Origin: Tubulanus polymorphus
Lineage: Eukaryota; Nemertea; Palaeonemertea; Tubulaniformes; Tubulanidae
Length of the DNA stretch: 64,000 nucleotides
Reading direction: 5' to 3'
NCBI RefSeq assembly: GCF_964204645.1
Contig: NC_134029.1
Coordinates: forward strand, 21,036,450-21,100,449
A program made the position numbers and the translations under genes. Under the pieces are notes generated by a model, which saw nothing but the letters and a program-made list of their open reading frames with translations, did no database searches and was not told the DNA's origin. Each line of letters starts with the position of its first letter. The first letter of the stretch is position 1. Below are positions 20,966 through 32,200 of this stretch, one piece after another.

Positions 20966-23900
20966 ATGGCTGAAACTGACGTGTCTGGTAGAAGGAGAAG
21001 CAGTGGAATGCCTGTAGATATGGATTTATCTAGGAGACGCAGTAGCGCCACACACGCTGAAAATTCCGGCACCAAACCGAAGAAAACTTTCGAATTCCGC
21101 ATGTGTAAAAAAGTGGCCGAATTGACGCAAGTCGTTCATATGTTATTCGTCAGAAACCACGAGAAGGAAGTCGAATTGGACGCGCTTAAGGAAGCTTACG
21201 AAGAGGAAATCGACGCGGTAATAAATGACGCTAAATCCAGAATCGCAAAACTGGAAGGTAAGATCAACGAACTCGAACAGCAGTCGAGTTTAAACGACGG
21301 CCGATCGAAAACGCTGCTCGAATCGGAATTAGCGAAGAAAGACGCCGATTGGTTACAAAAAACTCAGAATTTAGAAAAAATCGTGGCCGAGGAGAAATCC
21401 GAAAATCAGAATATGAGAGATTTGTTGATAACGGCGCAAAAAGACATTGAACAGTTGAGAAGCGCGATAGAAAGCGAAAATCTATCGAAATGTTCCGAAA
21501 TGGAATCGCGCGATTCCGAGATCGATCGGCTCAAGAGAAACGCGCAAAATTTAAAAGATCGAATAAAAGATAGCGAGATTATGACGGAGAGGAAAATTCG
21601 CGAGTTGGAACTGTCGAATTCTCGTCTGCAAAACGACATGACTCAATTACAGGATCTATACGACGAAACCCGCCGCACCCGCGACCAATACTCACAGAAA
21701 ACGAAACAGTTAGAAAACGAACTGAAAACTGTCCGTAAAAACTTCGGCAGACGAATTAGCGAGGTGGTTACCAACCAGAACGGTGTTACATCCAAGAGAA
21801 AACAGAGCGAACCGTCCGTGCTCGTGAGTATATTCATAAATAATCCGTAAAAAGTAGAATGTACGTACATATTCAATACGCAATGCTGCTAGAGCCTCTG
21901 GCAACAGTTTTATATCTATACTGCATAATACGGTATGAATGTATTATTTGAAATGTTCGGACTTTTAGGTAACTCCGAATGCAAAAAATGGCGCCATAGT
22001 TCCAGGTTTTATGACCGTCGAGGTAATTCGTGTGACGCGTTTGTGGAGTTGTCGTTCATGAATTTGAGAGCTGCGATCATGTTTGTCATTGATCGCAAAC
22101 TAATCGTTCAATCACTCGTGTAAAAGTTTAAAAAAACAGTTACATTAAAATGAGGCGTGTGAGGTGGAACTGAGCGTAGTATCCCTTCTTGGGGGATTTT
22201 TTTTCCAATGGTTGGGGTCAAAGTCGAGTGTGTGTTAAGGCTTTTTAATGGTGAAGGTACTACTAAACTATGGCACAGTTTTTTAACGATCTATATAATC
22301 CAGGTGATTTGAATATTCCAGGCAAGTCTTGTTTCATTCCTGGACGAAAAACAGTCATGCGATGGTTCCGGGGTTTGTTATGATGAGTAGGAACTTTCTC
22401 AGCTTAAAGCGCTTATATCGGGTGGAATATAACTCTTTATTCGTAGTACCACTTTGCCCAGTGTTGCTAGCTCTGCACCTTTAGGAGATGATGGTCTCTC
22501 TCTTCTTTTGTCCAGAATATTCACCTTCCTGGGAAATCAGAGATTTTTCCATGTAATTTAGATGAATGAAAACAATTCATTTGTACTGCGCGTATGATTT
22601 TCCACCCGATATGAACTCGCTTATTTGCCACACACCGCTTAGAAGAGGACCAATGTATCGACACCCGCGAGCATGCTTTTCTATTGCAGCTCTTTGCCGC
22701 CAAAATAACGACTGCAAGAGTAGACTTTGAATAATTAGCACTTTTTCTATTTCTTCTACACATTTATATTGAAAGAAGAATGCGGATTGCTAGTACAGCG
22801 TATAGTTTTATGACGTATTGCTTAATTGTACAGTAGACTAACCAAGTCGGATCGGATAACCGTTTTTTCAATTCGGATGTTTTTTTACCCCAGTGAAGTT
22901 CATTACTTGTTCCTTATTCCTTAACATGTTACTTGTTCCTTATTGGGAGATGAATTCTCAATAAGTAACGGAATAAGGAATAAGGAACAAGTAATGAACT
23001 TCACTGGGGTTGTTTTTATTTTCTGGGGCACTATATATGAAATACATAACGACCAACTGGGATATAACTCAAGTCGGACGGTCCCAACAGATGCGACTTG
23101 AGTGAAGTCTACTGTAGCAGTGATGTTTTCCAAAGCAAACGATTCAATTAGTCGCACGGGTTAATCGATATTTCATTACATCGTAATCAATTTCTATCAA
23201 TGTAGGATTATAAACAAGAACTGGAACGTATGAGAAAAGAATTGCAGCGTTATCGACTGGAACTATCGAACCGCGAAGGAAATTTCAACCGGGTCTTCTC
23301 CGAACATAAACCTGTTCACGTTGATTCGAGAGCGGGTCGAATAGGTCTACAGCAGCAACAGTTCTTCCATACACAAAGCGCCCAAAATTTTAGGTATGTG
23401 ACTTTAAAAAGCGAATTGCGTGTAGTTTCTAGCAATTTGTGTGAGATAAATTGCTCAATTCGAATATAGTTATAATCATGTTACTACTTATGTTTGATTT
23501 GATTTCAAATTTCAACACCTAAGTTGATTTTCACTATGTACATTAAAACTACAGGATCCAGTTCCACAGTTGTGAGTTGAAATTTGATTTGGAATAAATA
23601 CATTGTAAATGGACTGATTTTAACTCACAACTGTGGAACCGGGTCTAGATTAAACCTCGCCCAACTCGTCAAACTGGCCTGGGATCGGCATAATCGAACA
23701 GAGATTTACGAAATCCGAGTTAACGACAGGAAAATACGTCATGAAGTCAGAAAACTGAATTCGTTTTTGTTCCGAGTCAAATGTCAGAGATTACTGCACG
23801 AGTCCTCTCTCCGCTCAGATCGATAGTCAAAAATCCTCAGTTTCCTCTTGCTCCTTGTTTTTCAGTCATTATACGAAGCCGCAGACGTTGCGACCAGAGA

Positions 23901-24519
23901 AAACCTTCTCATACGTCACTTCAGAAGCTTACGACGACGAACCATTTGTAAGTAGTTAACAGGAAAAAAACTGAAAACCCTCAATTTCACGTATAAAAAT
24001 ATTTATTCATTTGACTATCTTTTATCACAAAGTTTTGAAACGAAATGAGCTGTATACATCTGTCGACTTGGCCATCTTGGCGCAACTAAAAGTATAAAAG
24101 ATGCACTAGGTTAATAAAGTGATACCTTGTTTCTCCTAATCGGCCGCGTCTCTTTTGTAAACTGCAAACTGTACAGGGTAGTAGATAGGTGGTCGGCTGG
24201 GTCAATTTTTAAGCTCGACGAGAATAAGACACCCAAGACCCAGTTCCGCAGTTGTGAGTGAAGATTTGACATTGAAAATGAACTAATTTTACTCAGAGTT
24301 AACTCTAAGTCATGACTGTGGAACTGGATCCAAGGTATCAATTTTTTCAGCTATATGAATTATATCTATTTGCAGTTGATATCGAGAAGTGCATCTGCCT
24401 CATCTTCGGGTAGATTTCCCAATCTATCTGCCACAAGCGACAGCCCCCGAAGTCAGGTTCACAAACTGGTGAAACCACGAGCGCCCAGGAGAGAATTAAC
24501 CTCATCAGGAAAATTTTGA
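20966..24519 (+). CDS. FAM184A: FAM184-like coiled-coil protein, compact form
   Basis: Four exons: 20966-21823, 23206-23393, 23866-23947, 24376-24519 (TGA). Phases 0, 2, 0 agree and give 423 residues. The start MAETDVSG follows an acceptor-like AG; an in-frame upstream extension exists but has no ATG. Parts: basic serine sites RRRSSG and RRRSSA (residues 9-28); the family's N-terminal block MCKKVAELTQVVHML followed by EEEIDAVI (46-87; human MSKKIAQLTKVIYAL); a coiled coil to about residue 280; the conserved C-terminal block RYRLELSNREGNFNRVF (human FYQLELVNRETNFNKVF); and a Ser/Arg-rich tail. Human FAM184A is about 1,140 residues, so most of the middle coiled coil is missing here. Both family ends are present, so this is a short gene rather than a fragment. 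Function is poorly known; a cytoskeletal or vesicle scaffold role is only a guess. It is convergent with RBM26. Confidence 0.85.
22887..23010. repeat. 124-bp hairpin with perfect 34-bp arms in FAM184 intron 1
   Basis: The left arm starts ACCCCAGTGAAGTTC and the right arm ends GAACTTCACTGGGGT; all 34 bases pair. The loop contains a second shorter copy of TTACTTGTTCCTTATT in both orientations. Confidence 0.75.
23554..23645. mobile_element. 92-bp MITE with GATCCAGTTCCACAG termini
   Basis: GATCCAGTTCCACAGTTGTG pairs with CACAACTGTGGAACCGGGTC. It is in a FAM184 intron; a second copy is at 24238-24331 in the next intron and a partial one near 53870-53937. Confidence 0.6.
24238..24331. mobile_element. 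94-bp MITE with GACCCAGTTCCGCAG termini
   Basis: GACCCAGTTCCGCAGTTGTG at the left, CATGACTGTGGAACTGGATC at the right, and TTGAAAATGAACTAATTTTA inside, as in the partial copy near 53870. It lies 44 bp before the last FAM184 exon. Confidence 0.6.
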
Positions 24520-24854
24520 TGACTTCTTTCATGAAAAACTATTCATCTGAATTAACTAAACGATGACCTGTAGTAACTTTCGATGACCAGGGCCCTTTTT
24601 CGTGAAACTGGGCCCAGAAATGTTTGATCTAAAAGGCGTGTAGATTACTCATCAGACATATCAAACCTTTACTCACTAGGTAAAGCATTAATTCAACGAG
24701 TCACTGTAAGAGAAAATGAGTCATGAACACTTGACAATCTTTGTAAATACATGTACATATAACTAACTGAGCACGATTCAAGTTCGCTTTGGAAATTCTG
24801 TCCAAATCCATGTACATAGTTGTTCTGCAAAAAAGAAAATACTGAACTAGTTAA

Positions 24855-24860
24855 AATAAA
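24855..24860 (+). terminator. Likely poly(A) signal of FAM184
   Basis: AATAAA lies 336 nt after the stop and is followed at once by a T run and TTGTTAACG. It would end the transcript roughly 0.5 kb before the likely end of the convergent RBM26 transcript. Confidence 0.5.
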
Positions 24861-25344
24861 TTTTTTTTTGTTAACGAAAATATATCTTGTATTCAACTAA
24901 ATCGATGGTATAGTTTACTTACAACTAGTATGAAGCTACTAGGTCCACTCCCAATATAAGCATCAATTCCATTCAGTTTCAACCAGCCCACAGTATCAGT
25001 CATTCAGGACTTCCAGTTCATTGAGTAGCGTCATCACAACCAGTCATCATCTTCTCAATCACTTCTTCATGACCAGACGATCTTCAGGTCGATGATCTTC
25101 CACATACCACAGTGTTTAACACACGTAGTACGTTTCAAAGTGAAAGAATAGTGAAGTTGAAAGAAGAAAGTAGAAATATGACAACCAAAAGCTCTGATTG
25201 TCAGTTTGTTTTGAAGCAAGCTTGGCAGGGGTCATATGCGGCCATTTCTGGGACATATTTGGGTGTTTTTTTCACACCATCTTTTTTTAAACATGTTCTG
25301 TACATCTTTTCGGTGTTCTTTCTTTTTTTTCTGAGCTCAATGTT

Positions 25345-25350
25345 TTTATT
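25345..25350 (-). terminator. Likely poly(A) signal of RBM26/27 (minus strand)
   Basis: TTTATT on the plus strand reads AATAAA on the minus strand. It is the first such hexamer I find below the RBM26 stop, giving a 3'UTR of about 0.87 kb. The surrounding plus strand is extremely T-rich (25261-25440), so the minus-strand UTR end is A-rich. Confidence 0.45.
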
Positions 25351-26218
25351 TATTTTCATTGATATATTTTTTTCTCGTTTCTTTTCTTTTCATGTTTTTC
25401 TTTTCATTTTTTTCTCTCTCTCTCGATTCAACATGTTTTTTTACAATCGTACAATAAATCGTAACATCGTATTTGTCTTTCGTATAATCGACATAATCAT
25501 TACAGCTATTATATTATAACATACCGTCACGAAACACACGCGCACAAACACACTACGTCCTTTTTTAAAAACAAAATGCAGCAATAAATGGCGTTAACAA
25601 GCAATTGATAAACTGGGACAACCAACGACTTATAACTAAAATGCTACCGAAAAATAAGGATAGCCTCTAAAACTCATCAACTAAACTATCGATTCTGTAA
25701 TTCATATCGAATAAGAACCCAACTTTAGCTACGCGGCGATCCGCGTCAGACGAGCCAATTTACGATCGACGTCTTGATCTAGAAACGTGCCGATTAAGTC
25801 GCCTAGTTTCAATTATCGTTTTTCGCTCGTTAAAATAGTAAAACATATACATGTACTCGCGTAAATCATCATACGTCGCTCGAAACATATTTACATTTAA
25901 ATCGATAAACGACTCAAAGTGAACTTATCGTTCGCTTTCAACTTCATCAACACAAATAATCATCTAATTATCATTAACTCAAGAAACATGAATATCTTCG
26001 CTAAACACCTTTAACATCTTAACCGAATGAGTTTCAAAAACGACTAGGAAAACTTGCGCGATAAGTTTTCCGGTTCGACATAGATGAAAGTTACTGGTTC
26101 TTATACGTCTAGGTACTGGCCATTTGATTCGATGCCTCCCCGAAACGCTGCTAGACGATAAATCCATAAATTGAGAAAAATATATCCTAAATGCGCGCGG
26201 AGTCGATCGACGCTGTCA

Positions 26219-29200
26219 TCATCGTCTCCACGAACGATCTTCGTCCTCGTCGTCTTCTTCCTCTTCATCGCCGAGGTCGCCGAGCAGTAGATCCTCGTCG
26301 ACGTCGTCCATCTATAACAAAGAAGGGAAGAGATGAGGCACGAAGGAGAAAAACATCGAATCTATCCGTTTGACTGTGACTAACTAGGAATATTAACTTA
26401 TAACTTGAAGTATGATGAAATCAATGTCAGGCGACTGAATAAAATAATGCCATCACTTCAACAAAATCAGAGGAAAATGTTTTATGTAACAGGGTCCCAA
26501 CAGATCAGTCATAATCCAGGATTCAAGGACATTGAAAATTTCAAATTTTGAGGAGTGTCTGCATCGCTTGCATCTCAATTACTGTCAACCCCCACCTAAA
26601 TTGGTACTGTTTATCCGAGTAACCATTTATTTCGGTGGAATCTGTGTGTATAATAACGAGGCCTAAAACCTCCTAATTGCCAATTTCTCAAAATTCAAGG
26701 AGGTTTCAAGGACTTGGAAGAAATATTTTTGGTTTCAAGTTTTCAAGGAGTCAAAGGGACGCTGTGTTAGAGCGATAATCAAAGCGGCAATCATAACAGA
26801 AATTCTTACCGGTTCGAGTTCAGCCTCGTCTCCCGCGGTTGCAGCAGCTAATTCCGCCTCCAGCGCGTCGGTCGAATTCAAACGGTCGACGATCATCGCC
26901 GTAGACGGCGCCACGGGTGTCGATTCGCTAGACGGTTTATACCAGGACATGACTAGTTGTTTATCTTTGAATTTACCGGCAGCGACGCTCGCCTGAAATA
27001 ATTACATTCAAACATGATATGTATATGCGTATGGTTACTAGAACAGCTATTTTTTTAATGAACTCTTTTTTTTCACATTTGTTCACAAATATAGCTTTTT
27101 CTCACAACAAAATACCAGGGGCCAGTTGCTCAAAGGTAGGTTAAAGAAAACCGGCGGATAAATACAGTAGTACTGTAACGATGAACTTTTGTCGCCGTAT
27201 CATTTGTCCACAGTTTAACTCTGTAACCAACTTTTGGGCAACTGGCCCCAGGAGTTTTCAGACTTCTTCACCTCAAGGTACAATATCATAAGTGGTTTCT
27301 GATCACAGTCTGGATCGATTAATATAGAGTTTCTCAAACTTCATTACAACAATTCTGACCTCCACGCTATATGGTATAAGGGGATCGAAATATTTTGACT
27401 GACCATTTTACTTGAATTTTTCACTCATTTCGATGAATTTCACGGATTTATATACCAGGTAATGATACCTCACACATTTTTTTCACAACTTTATAAGCAG
27501 ACAAGAACCACTTTTCACATCAATCCGACTCGACCGACCCCTGCAAGAGTACCGGGGATATGCGGCCGACCGGAAATGAAGAATACCTGCTCGGCTTCTT
27601 TACGAGACGTGAATGTAAATATGGCACTAGTAGTTGTCTCGTCGAATTCCGTATTTTGTAACTGTCCAAACATCTGAGTAAAAAAATACACAATTCAGAA
27701 TATTTGTTATTCACCAGATTCTACCGTAAGATTTTACAAATTGAACCGTTTGCGGAACTTACGGCAAAATGAGTCGTAACTTCATCTTTTTCTTCGGGGG
27801 TGAACCCGACGACTTTGAGCTGTTTCGGACGATGGTCGAGAGATCGACCGAGGCCGATACCGCCGCGACCTCGACCCCGACCTCCGCGGAATGATCCCCT
27901 CGCGAGGCGTCCGCCGCGACCGCGTCCACGCGATGATAACAGTCCCAGCGACGCTGCCTGTAATGACATTAAACAAATCATTCAGGTTAACATTAGTTTT
28001 CCAGGTCAGTAGCCACCCTGACAGACGATGAAGTACGTGTACCTCTTTTTTCAATTCTTCAACTTTAGCTCTCAAGGCTACAGTATCAGGGCCTGGTGGT
28101 TTAGTTATCAACTCTAATTCCGTATCGAGAATCTCCTTCTGAGCCTGAAAATAGAATGAACACAACATTAACAAACCAACCTTCAATCGTATAGACGAAT
28201 AGCAGGAATAGACACCACTTACCTCCTGCCTAGTTCTGGGAATTTTGTGATCCCTCTCCGCGGGCGATTTTGAAACCAGAAGATCCTTTTTCAGATTTTC
28301 AATTCCCTCGGCCAAAACTTTGATTGTCTACAATGAAACAACAAACAACATTACGGATACCTGTTTTTAAGTATCAACAGTGTATTAAATATCAGAACTC
28401 TTAGAAGTACCTTCATAACAGAAGCTTTTTCCTCGGGAGTTATGTTCTTGTTTTTCTCCAATTTTTCAATGAGTAACTGTTGTAAAAATATCAAACAAAT
28501 GTATAGCACACTTATGCCTTCAATTACCCCCACCAAGTTTGAATTCAGAAATCTATCTTTACCTTTTGTTCCTGTAAATGCTTCTGTAGTAATTCTTGTT
28601 TCTTCTTTTGAATTTCTAATTTGGCTCGAATTGCTTCCTGAAATCGAAATCATTCCATCCATTAACATCTCAAAAATGAAATTTCAAAACAACTCTAGCA
28701 ATAAACGTCTTTTGGAATGGTGTGAGCTCACCTCCTTTTTGCGTTTGATGGCAACGGCCGGATTCACTTTAACCGACACCGATTCATTAGCAGAAATCGC
28801 CGCCGCTTTACTCTTTAAAGCAGCCGCATTGACGACTGTTTTCGTTAGTGCTCCTGATGACGACGCGTGAACTATCACCTAAAACAACGATTTACAATGT
28901 TATCTCACTAAGAATTAGCTACTAGCGTTGAACTACATCCCTAGACTAGAGGCTTCAAGTTGGTAATCTTCACTGATACAGTATAACCGATTGCCGAAAT
29001 ACCTTTTCATTAGACATTTTGTTTCCTTCATTTTTCAGTGTGTTATTCAGTTGCATTTTTTCCGGTGGTGGAATCGTTGGTTTCTCTTTATGCTTTGAAT
29101 TATCGTCATTCGTGTTGTTACCATTCTGCAAATACGCAAATCAATTACTATCAATGAGAATTTATAACGAAAACTTTAGTACCTGAAAGAATAGTTATCC

Positions 29201-32200
29201 CATATTCCACAGAGGTTTCACCAGAGAATCGGGGCGGCCACTTTTAGTTGACTTTCTTTTCCCCCTGACTATTCCCACATTGTTTTCCCGGACTCGAACT
29301 GCTAAGCATAGACGGAAACTGTTTGATTTTACACGTGATCTAGCAATCTCAACAAATTTCCCTGACTTTAAGCTTTTTTTTACAACATTCCCTGATTTAT
29401 TTTAAGAAAAGAAATTTCCCCACATTTCCAGGCAAGTGCCCTGTAAATGAATTAACTTCATACCTCCTCCTGTTTGTCCTTTTCTTTATGCCAGAACACC
29501 TTAATAAATCTATTGTTGAACAGAGGTTCCGCGCTTCGGTAGGCGAAATTCGCTTGATTGTGATTCGCGAATGTAACCAATGCTCCTTCGGGATCGTTTT
29601 CATAGCAGACCTGGAAATAAGTTTATAAACACGGAAAATAGTTACGTTCCCGGCATTTGATCGTAGAAGATTTGGGTATGAATTTCCAGTTACCGGTCCT
29701 GTCATTTTTGTTTTAACCCATAACTTTCCGCATGGGTAGAATCTTTTTCTAAATATCACGACTAAACTAGAACTAGTAGTCCGTTTACCTGAAGATTGGT
29801 GATGGTGCCGAATTTCGAGAAGTGCTCGTTCAGTTTGCTGATATTGTTTAATTCTCGTGGTATTTTACGAACTTCTAACGTAGCGTTCGCAGCCGTAACC
29901 ATATGTCTTTTGTAACCTACAAATACAACACAACTGATTTCATTGATATGACCCGAAATACTACCGAAGAACAAATTGTTGGTTTTTGATTGCGGTTAAC
30001 CTCCACCCGATTGAAATTTGTCGATCAGTTTTTTATTTCCTCAAATTACAGAACATTGAAGTCCCTTCTTTAATCACTGACTTGATTGATATGATTAATT
30101 GATGATAATTCTTAACCTAGTTGTTGTAAGTACTAAAGGAACAAATAACGATCATTTTTAACCACTTAAAGGTTTTGGGCGTATATTTACATGCAATATG
30201 CCCATTCACTTAGGGTTTCGAACGTATTCATACTTTCTCATCATTGCTAATTCGTTTGCCTGACATCTGATGGACTCATTCAAAACAAGCTCTGTGTAAG
30301 CTTTGAATTTTTACAGCGAAAAACATGAATTTTGTTCAATTAATTGAAACTCTGGGAAAACGGAGAGTGGAAAAAATTGAATCCTTTGACAAAGTATTCA
30401 ATTTTTTCTGAGGGGTTGATCTAGTCAGTAAGTACTTAGAGAAGGCACTGTAAAAACAACAAATAACGATACAATAGAATTTCTTGCCTAATCTATTGAA
30501 ATCAAATCCTGGTTGTCTTCTGTTCATATGTTGTTGATGTTGTTTTTGATTATTGTTCGAAGGATCGTACGGAGGTTTAGCGGCGATAACTTGTCGCCGA
30601 TCGCGCAGGTCTTCATCTTGGGGAACACCATGACCATGACCATGACCATGACCTGGGAAAAACGCCACAATTCAATTACCCAACGCACCGAATGCAACTA
30701 AGCATGATTATCCATGATAACCCTGACTGAAGCGTTCAATAGGTAAAAAGCCAATACATGTTAAACGATTAATTAGACAGGGTCCCTACAGATCTCATTT
30801 TGTAAAGAGCTTTGAGATGTATGTTTTAATGTAAAACGCTTTTAAATAATAAATTAATAGTTTTTAAGGAGCAAATTTCAAAATTTTGAGAAGCATTTCT
30901 TTTAGTTTCATATCCCAATTACTGTAGACTCCTCCTAAACTGGTACTGTTTATCTTGGTAAAACATTAATTTGGTGGTTTTGAAAGCAAATTTTCATCCT
31001 CAACACTACCTACACTCGGTTTCTAATTTGGTAAAAGCAAATCCTGTACTGATTTAGGGATTTACAACTACAAACTAGACTAAAATTTCTAATTGCCTAT
31101 TTCTCAAATTGAAGGAGTTTCTGGCATTTTGTTCAAATCGAATGAGTTCGAAGCACCTTTAAAAGCGTTTGCCATTATCAAGGAATCAAGGAGTCATAGG
31201 GACCCTGTTAGACCATTCCTCGAATATATAACAATACAAGTGATCAACATTAAAGTCCTCCTTATTAATTCCGACAAATGAAATAAAACCATCAACCAAA
31301 CACAGATGAATATACGTCATACCTTGATTGTGAGGAACAGTAGGCACGTTGACTAGATCTCTACGAGGTCCCACAGGTGGCGGCGGTATTCCCTGCGGTA
31401 TTCCACCGAACGCCATCGCCGGCCGCGTACCAGGTGGTAGAGGTTGCGGCGGTCCGGGTACGCGTGGCATTATCGCCGGAAATCGTACCAATCCGATGCC
31501 GGGAGCACCCTGCGGCGGGGGAGGACGAGATCCTTGCAACAACGGCGCTTCTGGATTGTACGGCTCCGGTTGATATGGTTCTAAAGGATACAACAAACAG
31601 AAATGATCATTTCATTAGCGAAAAATCCGAATTTATCATTCAATAAAATAATACTTTTAGAAAACAAAATTATTTCCTTAACACTGAAGCACGTATATCC
31701 ATCACCAAATGAAAGCAACAATTTCGATTTTGACGTGAATTTCTTCCTAGCGCACAAAACAACATTATCGGCCAATCGACATATGTGACTAAGGTGAAGT
31801 ATCTCAGGTGACAATTGGATGGAGACGATTTCGTGAATACAACGATCGTGAATTGTTGTGCCGGATTTGACTGAATTTCTAACGGCCGCACAACATCAGG
31901 AGCTTACCGGGACGAGCGATAAACATGGTTATAGTATTAGGAGTGTGATGCGGACGCTTACAGCGACATGATCGAGGGAGAGGTGGAGCATTTAAACCAA
32001 CATCGGACGTTTTCACTCCTTCATCCGCAAGTAAAATCAATACATTAAAATCAATTTTGATGAATAAAATTCTCAAATTTCAACAAATCATTATTAAGAC
32101 GATGTGCTTTGATTTTCGAAGCTACTAAACACTGCCACTAACGCTTCACATTACGTGGATTTTGTACCACCTTCAAACAATAACCATAAGGCATATACAA

